A stretch of DNA of 64,000 nucleotides from Parabacteroides johnsonii DSM 18315 (lineage in GTDB: Bacteria > Bacteroidota > Bacteroidia > Bacteroidales > Tannerellaceae): the NCBI RefSeq assembly GCF_025151045.1, contig NZ_CP102285.1:3348001-3412000 (forward strand). The letters are read 5' to 3'. Every line of letters starts with the position of its first letter. The stretch's first letter is position 1. The translations under genes and the position numbers were made by a program. Below are positions 42,855 to 52,997 of the stretch, piece by piece. The notes beneath the pieces were generated by a model. That model was not told where the DNA came from. It worked only from the letters and a program-made list of their open reading frames with translations, and ran no database searches.

Positions 42855-44141
42855 ATGACTATTCCTGAACTATATGAATTGTTTATACACAATCCGAAAG
42901 TGACAACCGACAGCCGAAACTGCCCTCGCGGTTCGATTTTCTTTGCCTTGAAAGGGGATAAATTCGATGGTAACCAATATGCAGAAAAGGCGCTGGCATC
43001 CGGTTGCGTGTATGCGGTAATCGACAATCCGGATTATTTTATAGGAGAACGCACAATCCTTGTGGACAACGTGCTGACGACCTTGCAGCAATTAGCGCAC
43101 CGCCACCGTAAAGTGATCGGCTGTCCGATTATCGGTATCACCGGAACAAACGGAAAGACAACGACCAAGGAACTGCTGGCTTCCGTCCTGTCTACCAAAT
43201 ACAACCTTCTCTACACCGAAGGCAACCTGAACAACCATATCGGCGTACCTCTCACCTTGCTCCGCCTGACGCACGACCACGAAATGGCTGTGATCGAAAT
43301 GGGAGCCAGCCATCCGGGCGATATCAAAGAGTTGGTCGACATAGCACAGCCAAACTACGGGATTATCACCAATGTCGGGCGTGCCCATCTGGAAGGTTTC
43401 GGCTCATTCGAAGGTGTGATCAAAACAAAGGGTGAATTATACGACTATATGCGCCGCACGAAAGGTAAGATATTCATCAATCAGGATAATAAATATCTGA
43501 AAGAGATCGCCAATGGAATCGAACAGGTCACATACGGTTCCGATGAAACGGCTTTTGCCTGGGGATGTGTAGTCAGCTGCAATCCCTACCTGACTTTCGA
43601 ATGGAAACAACAGGGCAAAATCCACACAGTGGAAACCCATCTGATCGGTAACTACAATCTGGACAATGCCTTAGTTGCCGTTGCTGTTGGCCGTTTCTTC
43701 AAGATTCCGGCAGAACGCATCAGCCGTGCCATTGCCGCTTACGAGCCGACTAACAACCGTTCACAACTGAAAAAGACTGAAAATAACGAACTGATCATCG
43801 ATGCCTACAACGCAAATCCGAGCAGCATGAAAGTCGCTTTAGACAATTTCGCCACAATGCCTGTCTCGCCCAAAGCTCTCATCTTAGGCGACATGCGCGA
43901 ATTAGGTCCTACAAGCGACGAACTCCATACCGAAGTCGTAGCCCGGATCAAGGAAGGTAATTACGATAAAGTATTTCTGTGCGGCGAACATTTCCAAAAA
44001 GCCGCCGGAAAAGACTTCACCACCTATGCCACAACAGAGGAGCTGATCGAAGCCTTGCGCAAAAATCCCTTGGAAGGATATCATGTGCTGATAAAGGGAT
44101 CGCACGGGATGGCCCTGGAGAGGGTGGTAGAGGTTTTATAA
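42855..44141 (+). CDS. murF: UDP-N-acetylmuramoyl-tripeptide--D-alanyl-D-alanine ligase
   Basis: 428 residues. The N-terminal uridine-binding part (VTTDSRNCPRGSIFFALKG, GDKFDGNQYA) is followed by the ATP loop GITGTNGKTTTKELL, then VIEMGASHPGDI and NVGRAHLEGFGS, and the C-terminal ligase domain with DAYNANPSSM. It adds D-Ala-D-Ala to the muramyl tripeptide. A TACATTTG -7 box at 42806-42813 lies upstream, divergent from folP. Confidence 0.95.
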   Translation: MTIPELYELFIHNPKVTTDSRNCPRGSIFFALKGDKFDGNQYAEKALASGCVYAVIDNPDYFIGERTILVDNVLTTLQQLAHRHRKVIGCPIIGITGTNGKTTTKELLASVLSTKYNLLYTEGNLNNHIGVPLTLLRLTHDHEMAVIEMGASHPGDIKELVDIAQPNYGIITNVGRAHLEGFGSFEGVIKTKGELYDYMRRTKGKIFINQDNKYLKEIANGIEQVTYGSDETAFAWGCVVSCNPYLTFEWKQQGKIHTVETHLIGNYNLDNALVAVAVGRFFKIPAERISRAIAAYEPTNNRSQLKKTENNELIIDAYNANPSSMKVALDNFATMPVSPKALILGDMRELGPTSDELHTEVVARIKEGNYDKVFLCGEHFQKAAGKDFTTYATTEELIEALRKNPLEGYHVLIKGSHGMALERVVEVL

Positions 44142-44785
44142 AAATCCACAAATCCGATTCACATGAAGGAGGTACATATCTCTGCAAAGAGATGAATTTC
44201 GATTGCGAAAACAACTGTCATACCATCATGCTTTGCCTTTTATATAATGAATATCAATCTCTACATAGAATGATAGCAGGCATGATGGATGTTTTTTTAA
44301 CTATCATACTATCATAGATATAATAGCTTTTTCACACACAACATATAGCTTATTCTCAGCAATATAGCTATATATTTTTGTCGAGATCCGGGTGTCACCC
44401 CCCTGCAGACCCAGGTCTCAAGACCGCTCAGATGGGGGTGTAAATGGACCTGATACGCGTATTTTGAGGAAAAGAACTAACCTCTTTTGCTTTCCAAAGT
44501 ACCTTATTCCGGCAAAAAAGGCTTATACATTCTCAAAAACATTCTGTTTTAACACTTCCAAAGTACATCTATTTCCGATAAAAACGACCAAAATGATGGT
44601 TAAACAGCTGATTTATGATAGTTGCATGATAGTTGAAATGAGAACTATCATAGCTGTATATCTTGATATTCAACCTTCACACAAGAAGCATGATGGTATG
44701 ATGGTTGTTTCTAAATCATCATTCATAGATTCAAATATTCTTATATAGGACAATGTCAATCAACATGTATTAGTCCAATAAAATC
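44142..44785. other. 644-bp non-coding region rich in ACTATCAT/CATGATGG words
   Basis: No supported gene. AT-rich DNA with many direct and inverted copies of ACTATCAT, ATGATAGT and CATGATGG (around 44240-44310, 44620-44655 and 44680-44705), plus a GC-rich island at about 44385-44440 where GGGTGTCACCCCC and a later GGGGGTGT could pair. Such word clusters suggest binding sites or remains of a mobile region. Confidence 0.45.
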
Positions 44786-44822
44786 AAGCCGGAACTTGTT
44801 TTTCCAAACAAGTATCCGGCTT
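44786..44822 (-). terminator. Rho-independent terminator of the SusCD locus
   Basis: AAGCCGGA..ACTTG and its complement form a two-part hairpin with a short TTTTTCC loop; on the minus strand it is flanked by A/T runs. It lies about 30 bp past the stop of the last gene of the locus. Confidence 0.8.
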
Positions 44823-44851
44823 TTCTTCTATTTTTACCATGAAATAGAAAC

Positions 44852-46198
44852 TCAAACAATAGGTTCCCAGCCCGGTTCATACGTGCGGCTCCACAAGCGT
44901 TGAGCTTCCGGATCGTTCACAATATGACCATTGGAAGGGTCGATCATCAAGCGATGACCTGTACGCCAGGCAATATTACCCAACTGGACTAACAACGTAC
45001 TTTTATGTAACTCTTCAATGTCTCCATTCGGGCGCCGGTTTGTCTTGATCGCATCGATGAAATCGGCAATATGTCCCATATCCAAGTTAGCACTCGGACT
45101 GTTCGGGTCACGACCGTCAATGACATCCTTTGAAGCAAGCTCTTTAACCAGCTTGTTCTTCATATCGAAAATGCGATACCCATTATGACCTGTTTCCAAC
45201 GCTCCACCTTCACCATAGAAGATCACACCACGATCACGTCCTTCCGTATCGCGGGAATTACAACTACGTCCCTCCCAAGTTACAAGACAATCATCGCCGA
45301 ACCGGATATCGATCGTCTGCGTATCAGGAGTTTCCCAATCATCCTTATAGCGGAAACGTCCGCCTTCAGAACTGACGGCTGTCGGGAAATCCAATCCCAA
45401 TCCCCAACGAACGACATCTATCTCATGTGTGCCGTTGTTCAAAGCCTCGCCTGTTCCCCAATGCCAGAACCAATGCCAGTTATAATGAATCAGGTTATCC
45501 CGGTAAGAACGACGGGGAGCCGGTCCCTGCCACAAATCAAAATCAATCGTGGAAGGAGCCGGAATTTCTTTACCGAAACCGATCGATTTGCGGTTATTCG
45601 TGTACCAAGCCTTTGCAAAATGAACCTTTCCGATGACACCATTATGCAAAGCTTCTATTCCTTCCGTCAGCCCGGGCCATGAACGACGCTGTGCACCGAC
45701 CTGTACGACACGGTTATATTTACGGGCGGCGGCAAGACTCAACTCACCCTCGTGAGGATTATGGCTACAAGGTTTTTCACAATAGACATGTTTACCTGCC
45801 TGACAAGCCATAATGGTTGCAGGTGCATGCCAATGGTCAGGAGCCGTCACCAGTATGGCATCGATATTTTTATCTTCCAATATCTTACGAATATCCTTTT
45901 CCGTCTTCGGATTGCCTCCAACTTTCTTTACGGCAGCAACCCCTTTTGCCAATGCTTTTTCTTCCACATCGCAAACGTAACGCATTTCCACATCCTTACG
46001 ACTTTGGAAATTGCGAGCCATACCGGCACCACGGCCATTGGTTCCCATAACGGCCATATTCACTCGTTCGTTCGAACCCATAATATTCGCATAACTCTTG
46101 GCACTGGTCGCTTTGAACGACATACCGCCGATGGTCAGACCCACACCCGTTGCGGCGACTTGTTTGATAAAGCCTCTTCTTGTTGTTGTATTTTTCAT
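44852..46198 (-). CDS. Gfo/Idh/MocA-family oxidoreductase, Tat-exported
   Basis: 448 residues. The N-terminus TTRRGFIKQVAATGVGLTIGG is a twin-arginine signal, so the enzyme is exported folded with NAD(P) bound. The Rossmann loop is MGTNGRGAGMARN; the catalytic EKP lies in HVYCEKPCSHNP, and NNGTHEIDVVRW carries the conserved His/Asp. In Bacteroides, exported members of this family oxidise or rearrange sugars at C3. Its neighbour is a DUF1080 protein, whose relatives act on 3-keto glycosides, so a joint role is inferred. It is the last gene of the minus-strand SusCD locus. Confidence 0.88.
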   Translation of the reverse strand: MKNTTTRRGFIKQVAATGVGLTIGGMSFKATSAKSYANIMGSNERVNMAVMGTNGRGAGMARNFQSRKDVEMRYVCDVEEKALAKGVAAVKKVGGNPKTEKDIRKILEDKNIDAILVTAPDHWHAPATIMACQAGKHVYCEKPCSHNPHEGELSLAAARKYNRVVQVGAQRRSWPGLTEGIEALHNGVIGKVHFAKAWYTNNRKSIGFGKEIPAPSTIDFDLWQGPAPRRSYRDNLIHYNWHWFWHWGTGEALNNGTHEIDVVRWGLGLDFPTAVSSEGGRFRYKDDWETPDTQTIDIRFGDDCLVTWEGRSCNSRDTEGRDRGVIFYGEGGALETGHNGYRIFDMKNKLVKELASKDVIDGRDPNSPSANLDMGHIADFIDAIKTNRRPNGDIEELHKSTLLVQLGNIAWRTGHRLMIDPSNGHIVNDPEAQRLWSRTYEPGWEPIV

Positions 46199-46217
46199 GT
46201 CTCTGTTTGTTTTTTAA

Positions 46218-46940
46218 TTATTTCAACTTTCTGATTTTTACATTTTTAAAAGAAACGACATCCCCGTGATCCTGCAAAAGAATATGCCCTTTTTCCACAT
46301 CTCCAAACATAGGTTGGCAATTCTTATACTTGCTCAATTGCCAGGTTTCCTTATACAATTGGCTGCTACGGTCGAATGTCAGGATTTTCTTTCCATTCAA
46401 GTAATGTGTGACTTTCGAACCTTTAGCAACAATACGGGCCTGATTCCATTCACCTATCGGATTTACCTTTTTAGCGGATGTCGGGAACATATCATAAAGG
46501 CCACCTTCCAAGCGATTTCCGTCACGTCCTAATTTCCCGTCCGGGTGGTTTTCGTCATCCATGATTTGATACTCCAACCCTAACCAACCCCCTTTTTCGT
46601 ACTTGGTGAAGAAATATTTAATTCCGCTATTGGCTCCTTTCGTGATACGGAAATCCACTTTCAGGTCGAAATCCGAATATTGTGCACGTGTAATGATATC
46701 GCCACCTCTTTTACCATCCTGTTTACGAACCGTCATTACTCCGTTTTCAATCTCCCAACCGAATGCAGGCGGGACATCTTTCCCGACAGAAGTCCATCCA
46801 TCCAGATTCTTTCCATTAAATAGCAGCACCCAGCCTTCTTTCTTTTCCTTGGCTGTAAGCTGATTGTCTTGTGCCTCGACACTTCCTGTCCACGTAAACA
46901 GAAGTGCGGCTAAAAATACAAACACTTTTTTCATCTCCAT
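46218..46940 (-). CDS. DUF1080 (3-keto-disaccharide hydrolase-type) secreted protein
   Basis: 240 residues with a signal peptide (VFVFLAALLFTWTGSVEA). The concanavalin-like DUF1080 fold is recognised by GWVLLFNGKNLDGWTSVGK, GGDIITRAQYSDFDLKVDFRI, GANSGIKYF, LEYQIMDDENHPD and ILLQDHGDVVSFKNVKI. Family members cleave 3-keto-glycosides. It lies 19 bp before the Gfo/Idh gene and 5 bp after the cupin gene. The start may be the ATG at 46940 or the one two codons later. Confidence 0.88.
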   Translation of the reverse strand: MEMKKVFVFLAALLFTWTGSVEAQDNQLTAKEKKEGWVLLFNGKNLDGWTSVGKDVPPAFGWEIENGVMTVRKQDGKRGGDIITRAQYSDFDLKVDFRITKGANSGIKYFFTKYEKGGWLGLEYQIMDDENHPDGKLGRDGNRLEGGLYDMFPTSAKKVNPIGEWNQARIVAKGSKVTHYLNGKKILTFDRSSQLYKETWQLSKYKNCQPMFGDVEKGHILLQDHGDVVSFKNVKIRKLK

Positions 46941-46945
46941 TTCTA

Positions 46946-47734
46946 TTATTTTGTTCTTACTACAATGAATTTCAAACGATCTCCTCCTGCCTTTTGAATA
47001 CTATGTTTTGAACCAGGAGGACAATAGCAGGATGAAAGCGCTTCAACAATACGTTTTTCATCGTTAACCGTTACTTCCGCTTTCCCTTCCAGTATAAAAA
47101 AGACCTCCTGCCCGGTATAATCGTCTTGCTTGTATAGATGTGAATCCGAAAAAACATGTAACTGAGCATTCAAACCTCCAGCCGACATTTCTTTTGTCAG
47201 ATACCACATATTTAGCCTCCCGCCTTTTGGGGTATGAAGCGAATGATCAAAGGGGATCAAGCAGTCTTTCATAGAATAATTCTTTTTCCCCGGTAAAAAA
47301 GGTTTTGACAATTTTCCCCGTATCTCACGCTTGAACATAAGATACCTGATCGGTTTATCGTCTACCCTTCGAATATTATGAGAAGAGCTTCCCGGAGCAT
47401 AAAAGGCATCCCCCTGATTGAGAACATGCTCTTCGCCATTCAGATGAACGACGGATGTCCCTTCTACCATGTAAAAGAGTTCGTCTTCAAAATGAGAATG
47501 AGGTTCATGTGTCTTTATTCCCTTATCCACACACGACATCTTTACTGAAAGAGTATCCGCAATTCCGTCAGCAGGAATAAACCAGAAAGCCCAGCCTGTC
47601 TTATTCTTAATCACACGCTCATCTGAAAAAGAGGTTATACAATCCGATATTGTGTACCTTTTCTCATTTATTTGTGCAAAAGATGTACAGACGGCCAATA
47701 ACAAGAAGCTTAAAGCAACACTTATTTTATTCAT
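46946..47734 (-). CDS. Secreted bicupin protein
   Basis: 262 residues with a signal peptide ending near TSFAQ. Two cupin modules are visible: HEPHSHFEDELFYMVEGT with HLNGEEHVLNQGDAFYAPGS, and a second with GQEVFFILEGKAEV and SSCYCPPGSKHSIQKAG. The first retains the H-x-H-x5-E metal site; the second appears to lack it. The reaction is unknown; isomerase or sugar-binding roles fit the locus. Confidence 0.82.
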   Translation of the reverse strand: MNKISVALSFLLLAVCTSFAQINEKRYTISDCITSFSDERVIKNKTGWAFWFIPADGIADTLSVKMSCVDKGIKTHEPHSHFEDELFYMVEGTSVVHLNGEEHVLNQGDAFYAPGSSSHNIRRVDDKPIRYLMFKREIRGKLSKPFLPGKKNYSMKDCLIPFDHSLHTPKGGRLNMWYLTKEMSAGGLNAQLHVFSDSHLYKQDDYTGQEVFFILEGKAEVTVNDEKRIVEALSSCYCPPGSKHSIQKAGGDRLKFIVVRTK

Positions 47735-47791
47735 GGCATTAGCAAATTATGAGTTTATAATGAGGGTGCAAATACACCCTCATTATATCAA

Positions 47792-49360
47792 TTACAACTG
47801 CGTATATCCCTTATTCTGGATAATTTTACCAGGATTAGACTGCATGACAGTCATCGGAATAGGATAAGCAAGAGCATCATCACTCCAAGTAAAATCGGAA
47901 TAACCGTCAAACTTTTGTTCAGCAGTCATCACATCCTTTGCCCGTCCTGTACGCACTAAGTCAAACCAGCGATGATTTTCGAAAGCCAGTTCCACGCGAC
48001 GTTCTTTTTCGATAGCCAATAACAGGTCGTTGGAGGTTGAGAAATCTGAAAGCGTGTAATCCCGTAATAAATCCGCAGCAGGTGTAATGTCCGGATCTCC
48101 CGGCGTATTACGTGCACGTTCTCTAATTTTATTTACATAGTCAATAGCAGTCTGTTTATCACCATTCGTACGAACAAGTGCTTCGGCATATAAAAGATAA
48201 ATATCAGCCAACCGCAATTCGATCCAGTTGTTATCGTTGTCCGAACCGCTTGTTGAAACATCATAATATTTGCAGACATATTTTTCATTTTCCCAAGCTC
48301 CCGTCTTCGCATTCGTCCAACCGTCACGCATGGAAACGTATTTACGCGGATCACCCACTTCATAAGCATTGGACATATCTTGCGTAGGGGAATTTTCACC
48401 ACCTTTATCTCCCACCAACACAACTTCTTTATCAGAAAAACGAGGTGCAAAGTTATTGTTCCAAGGACTGCCAGTAGCTCCGCCTTGCGTTCCTTTCTTA
48501 TATTGGACCTCAAAAAGCGATTCCGACGTGTTCTTGTTGGATACTTCAAACAAATCTTTATAGGTTGGGACCAAAGAATAACGAGAATTACCAATTACCG
48601 ATTTAAATTGGTCTATTGCTAATTTATAATACTCCTCCCCTTTATTCAGCGGATAGCCTGCCATCGTCATATAGACTTTACCCAATAAAGCCGTTGCTCC
48701 TCCTTTCGTCACACGCCCGATATCAGTAGAGCCGTATGATTCAGGCAAATTACTTTCCGCATATTTCAAATCTTGAATTATAAGATCATACATTTCCTGA
48801 AGAGAAACTCTTCCCATGTCATAAGCTTCCGTTTGTGTGATCTCCCTATCGACTTTAATAGCACCAAGTAATTCACCATTCACTCCGTATCCACCGAATA
48901 TACGATTCAGATAAAAATAAATTAATGCACGCAGGAATCGTGCTTCTGCCGTATATTGAGCTTTCAATACTTCACTTTTAAATTCAATATTTTCAATCCT
49001 TCCAATCACGATATTGCAGCGCAGAATCGTTTTATAACTATCATCCCAACAGCTGGCCAAGAAATTATTTTCTGGCAATAAAGGAGATGAAAATTCATCA
49101 ATTCCTTTTTCATTTGCCGGATTTCCACTTAACCAAGAATAGGTTGTGTTATCAGAGCGAATTTCTCCTAATCTGACATATGTTTGGTTATAAAGGGAGC
49201 GTAAATTCGCATAAGCGGACAATACTGCCTGGTTCATATCGGTTTCAGTCTTATAAAATCCTTCCGAGTTAAGATCCGAAGGAGGATTTTTGCTAATGAA
49301 ATCATCACTGCAAGACATACATAAAACAGATAATACAAATAACAAATATATCTTTTTCAT
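47792..49360 (-). CDS. SusD/RagB-family nutrient-binding lipoprotein
   Basis: 522 residues. Lipoprotein signal MKKIYLLFVLSVLCMSC with the acylated Cys at 17. The N-terminal TPR helices (GFYKTETDMNQAVLSAYANLRSLY, AEARFLRALIYFYLNRIFG) and the C-terminal RagB/SusD region (WIELRLADIYLLYAEALVRTNG, VNKIRERA, ERRVELAFENHRWFDLVR) are typical. SusD caps the SusC barrel and captures the glycan at the surface. It follows susC by 22 bp. Confidence 0.93.
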   Translation of the reverse strand: MKKIYLLFVLSVLCMSCSDDFISKNPPSDLNSEGFYKTETDMNQAVLSAYANLRSLYNQTYVRLGEIRSDNTTYSWLSGNPANEKGIDEFSSPLLPENNFLASCWDDSYKTILRCNIVIGRIENIEFKSEVLKAQYTAEARFLRALIYFYLNRIFGGYGVNGELLGAIKVDREITQTEAYDMGRVSLQEMYDLIIQDLKYAESNLPESYGSTDIGRVTKGGATALLGKVYMTMAGYPLNKGEEYYKLAIDQFKSVIGNSRYSLVPTYKDLFEVSNKNTSESLFEVQYKKGTQGGATGSPWNNNFAPRFSDKEVVLVGDKGGENSPTQDMSNAYEVGDPRKYVSMRDGWTNAKTGAWENEKYVCKYYDVSTSGSDNDNNWIELRLADIYLLYAEALVRTNGDKQTAIDYVNKIRERARNTPGDPDITPAADLLRDYTLSDFSTSNDLLLAIEKERRVELAFENHRWFDLVRTGRAKDVMTAEQKFDGYSDFTWSDDALAYPIPMTVMQSNPGKIIQNKGYTQL

Positions 49361-49382
49361 AATGATATAGTATTAAAGATGA

Positions 49383-52300
49383 TTAGAACGTAATATTAGC
49401 ACCAATTATAAACGAGCGTGCAGCCGGATATCCTAAATAGTCACCACCTTGCGCAAGACCACTTTCACTACTGGTTTCAGGATCATATCCTACATAATTC
49501 GTAATCGTAAAGAGATTTTGTCCCGTCACATAAAGACGCAGTCCTTTCATTTTCATCTTATCCAAAACTTTCTGGTCGAAATTATAGCCGAGCGTCAAGT
49601 TTCTCAATCGCAGATAAGATGCATCTTGTACCCAAGCAGAAGAAGGATCACGTTGCCAACCAGACGGTGTACGGGTCGGACGAAAATGTATACCATCACC
49701 CGGTTGATCTTTCGATTGCCAACGTCCCAATTGTTCGATCATACCGTTACGGTCGCCATGATAGATTCCGCACATACGTTTGTAAAAGCTGAAAACTTCT
49801 GCTCCATAAGAACCTGTAAACTGAATATCCAATGTAAAATTCTTATAACTGAAAGAGTTGCTAAATCCTGCTGTAAACAACGGATTATTGTCTCCTAAGA
49901 TCGTTTTATCATTCTGATCCAGCACTCCATCTTTATTTACATCCTCATAACGGCCATCTCCCACTTTGTCGCCACTTAAATGTGGATATTTAGCCAATTC
50001 TTCTTCACTCTGGAAAACTCCGATATATTTATAGCCATAAAAACTGGCAATCGGATACCCAGGCTTTGTGATAAATGCATTATTCGCATTTGCAGCACTT
50101 CCATATATAGGACGTCCATCCACTCCCACTTCCAACACTTTGTTTTTATTAAACGAAATGTTGAAATTACTGGACCATGCAAATTCGCCTGTCAAATTTT
50201 TAGTATTCAACGTGAACTCCATACCCCGGTTCTGAACCTTACCTATATTTTGCATCTGGGTAGAATAGCCTGTTATAGTCGGGACTGGAACATTCAACAG
50301 CAAATCAAGAGACTGGCTATCATAAAAGTCGCCTTCCAAACGGATCCGATTATTGAACAAACCCAATTCAAAACCCAAATTATATTGGCGGGTACGTTCC
50401 CATCCCAAATCATTATTTGCCATCGTACTGGGATTGACAGTATTCTGGACAGCATCTCCTGTCGGATAAAAGCCCGTAGATAACAAACCGATAGCTGAGT
50501 AATTACCGATACGGTTATTACCAGAAATACCAAAACTTGCACGAAGCTTCAAATCGCTGATCTGCTTCACATCTTGCATGAACTTCTCCTGTGAGATACG
50601 CCACCCTAATGAAACGGACGGAAAAGTTCCCCACTTAGTATTTTTACCAAACCGAGAAGAACCATCACTACGAAGAGTCGTTGTCAACATATAACGATTA
50701 TCATAAACATAATTGATACGTCCCAGGTAAGAGATCATAGAATATTCTGATTCGTCACTCGTCAGAGCATACATGGTTCCTGCATTCAAGGTCGTGATAT
50801 TATCATTTGCATACCCTCGAGCTTCTCCTTTCATATGTTCGTATGTATGAGATTGAGTCGTATATCCCAACAATGCATTAAAACTATGTTTGTCAGCCAA
50901 AGTAAACGAGTAATTCAAAGTGTTTTCAATCACCCAATCACGGTCTGTCCACCGTTCATTAATACCTTTTGCTGGACGGGGAGCCTTCGAAGAATCGAAA
51001 TCAACATAAGAAGGTTCGAACTTCTTCTGGATATTATCCTGTATTCCACCATTAATGCTGATACGATACTTCAAATTTTTAATAATTTCCCACTCGGCAA
51101 AAATAGTTCCTAACCATCCGTGACGTTTCCGCTTGTTCATCACCTGCTCGGCAATACCGAGCGGGTTAGCAACATCACCGGCCAAAATTTCCGGATTACG
51201 GACCATCGAACCGTACGTTCCGTCTTCATTATGCAAAGGATAAATAGGAGGTAAATTCAAAGCATACAGTACAGGAGAGTCTTTTCCATTTGCCTGCTCC
51301 GTCCCATCCGCACTATAGGCCATCAAGCTCATCCCAACATTCAAGCAATCTGCAATTTTGGAAGAGACGTTTGTACGAAAATTAAAGCGCTCATAATCAG
51401 TATTCAACACAATACCATCCTGACTAGTATAGCTACCAGAGAATGTATAACGTGTATTTTCCGAACCACCCGAAACCGATAGTTCATACTGTTGCATTAA
51501 AGCATTGCGATACAGCAGGTCCTGCCAGTCGTTATCTGGCATTTGTGCCACTGAAGCCGGATCAAGGAAATTATATTTATAACTGCCTGTTCCGTCCGGT
51601 ATCATATATTGGCTACTTGCTCCGGAATAAAGAGCACGACGGGAGTTCGGATCATTGATGGAATGCGGAGACTGGTCCGGGTCCGAAGAAATGACTTTCG
51701 CATCCAGCCAAGCCTGGTTACGTCCGTCAATAAACCATTGTACATACTGGTCGCGGTTCATCATTTCGATTTTCTTTTCGCGCTGTTGAAATCCAACATA
51801 TGCATTCAACTGAACAGTCGGTTTACCTATTTGTCCTTTCTTTGTCGTAATAATAACAACACCGTTAGCACCTCTCGAGCCATAAATAGCAGTAGAAGAA
51901 GCATCCTTCAACACCTGTATGCTCTCAATATCGGAAGAATTCAACAAACGAAATGCACCTCCTTCCATCGGATAGCCGTCAACAACATAAAGTGGATCGT
52001 TAGACTGCGTGATAGAACCTGTGCCACGCACCTTTATCGTCAGTCCCTCACCACCTGGAGCTCCGTTCGTTTGCTGGATCAGTACACCGGGAACCTGTCC
52101 TGCCATTGCCTCTCCAAAGTTCACAGCCGCCCTGTTTTTCAAATTTTCAGAAGAAACTGAAGCGACGGCAGTCGTTACATCCGACTTTTTTTGCGTACCA
52201 TAACCGACAACGACTACTTCATCCAGCATTTCCGTGTCCTCACGCAGTTTTACATTAATGCTTTGCAGATTTCCTACTGTAACTTCCTGAGGAGCATATC

Positions 52301-52850
52301 CAATATAGCTGACTAGTAGAATACTTTTAGAAGAAACTTCCAATGTAAAATTACCATTCAGATCCGTTATCGTTCCATTAGTCGTCCCCTTTTCGACAAT
52401 ATTAGCTCCAATAACAGGTTCACCCGTCGAATCGACAATTTTACCGGAAATCTTTTTCTTGTTCTGGGTAACAGATTGGGATTTCTGAACCAATGTGATA
52501 TAATTATTTTCAAATCGATACCCAATCCCAGTACTCTCAGCTACCTGCTCCAAATAATCAGATATCTTTGCAGACTTCTTTCGAAAAGACACGGTCTTAT
52601 TGACATCCACATCCTGATCCCGAAACACAACCAGATAGTCGGTCTGTGTCTCGATTTCTTTGACCAGTTGTTTAATAGTCATGCTATTCTGGCTGATCTT
52701 GATCTCAATATTTTGCGCACCAGCCTCTTCTGCCATTAACTGGCACACACAAACAAACAAAAGAAAAAGTGATATTCTCATAATTCTAAAAAAAACTTTA
52801 ATGCGGTTATTATGCACAATAAAGGACTGTAACAAAGTTTTTCTTTTCAT
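49383..52850 (-). CDS. SusC/RagA-family TonB-linked importer with STN domain
   Basis: 1155 residues. After a signal peptide (ISLFLLFVCVCQLMAEEAGA) comes an STN domain (about 45-115: IEIKISQNSMTIKQLVKEIE to YRFENNYITLV), then a carboxypeptidase-regulatory-like domain (ISGKIVDSTGEPVIGANI), the TonB box/plug (VVVGYGTQKKSDVT, VRGTGSITQSNDPLYVVDGYP) and the barrel ending AARSFIIGANITF. The STN domain contacts a FecR anti-sigma factor, and a FecR/ECF pair lies directly upstream. It imports the locus's glycan across the outer membrane with SusD. Confidence 0.95.
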   Translation of the reverse strand: MKRKTLLQSFIVHNNRIKVFFRIMRISLFLLFVCVCQLMAEEAGAQNIEIKISQNSMTIKQLVKEIETQTDYLVVFRDQDVDVNKTVSFRKKSAKISDYLEQVAESTGIGYRFENNYITLVQKSQSVTQNKKKISGKIVDSTGEPVIGANIVEKGTTNGTITDLNGNFTLEVSSKSILLVSYIGYAPQEVTVGNLQSINVKLREDTEMLDEVVVVGYGTQKKSDVTTAVASVSSENLKNRAAVNFGEAMAGQVPGVLIQQTNGAPGGEGLTIKVRGTGSITQSNDPLYVVDGYPMEGGAFRLLNSSDIESIQVLKDASSTAIYGSRGANGVVIITTKKGQIGKPTVQLNAYVGFQQREKKIEMMNRDQYVQWFIDGRNQAWLDAKVISSDPDQSPHSINDPNSRRALYSGASSQYMIPDGTGSYKYNFLDPASVAQMPDNDWQDLLYRNALMQQYELSVSGGSENTRYTFSGSYTSQDGIVLNTDYERFNFRTNVSSKIADCLNVGMSLMAYSADGTEQANGKDSPVLYALNLPPIYPLHNEDGTYGSMVRNPEILAGDVANPLGIAEQVMNKRKRHGWLGTIFAEWEIIKNLKYRISINGGIQDNIQKKFEPSYVDFDSSKAPRPAKGINERWTDRDWVIENTLNYSFTLADKHSFNALLGYTTQSHTYEHMKGEARGYANDNITTLNAGTMYALTSDESEYSMISYLGRINYVYDNRYMLTTTLRSDGSSRFGKNTKWGTFPSVSLGWRISQEKFMQDVKQISDLKLRASFGISGNNRIGNYSAIGLLSTGFYPTGDAVQNTVNPSTMANNDLGWERTRQYNLGFELGLFNNRIRLEGDFYDSQSLDLLLNVPVPTITGYSTQMQNIGKVQNRGMEFTLNTKNLTGEFAWSSNFNISFNKNKVLEVGVDGRPIYGSAANANNAFITKPGYPIASFYGYKYIGVFQSEEELAKYPHLSGDKVGDGRYEDVNKDGVLDQNDKTILGDNNPLFTAGFSNSFSYKNFTLDIQFTGSYGAEVFSFYKRMCGIYHGDRNGMIEQLGRWQSKDQPGDGIHFRPTRTPSGWQRDPSSAWVQDASYLRLRNLTLGYNFDQKVLDKMKMKGLRLYVTGQNLFTITNYVGYDPETSSESGLAQGGDYLGYPAARSFIIGANITF

Positions 52851-52997
52851 ATCTTTGTTCTAAATTTAAAGTGAATACTAAAAAATTACGACTTGTGTTT
52901 GCTTTAACTCCTGCGGCAGTTGTTGGTAGCTTCTGCCGCTTTTGTTTTTCTACTGTTCTTTCATCATAGGCTATACGTTTTTATGTTTGACATGTTC
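52851..52997. other. Leader between fecR and susC with a hairpin
   Basis: GCGGCAG (52913-52919) and CTGCCGC (52933-52939) form a stem-loop. On the minus strand it is not followed by a T-run, so it is not a terminator for fecR. No TAnnTTTG box is found, which fits transcription by the ECF sigma factor instead. Confidence 0.4.

Noticed and set aside
52913-52939. Hairpin before susC as terminator of sigma-fecR
   Set aside because: No T-run follows on the transcribed strand; it has T residues only on the other side.
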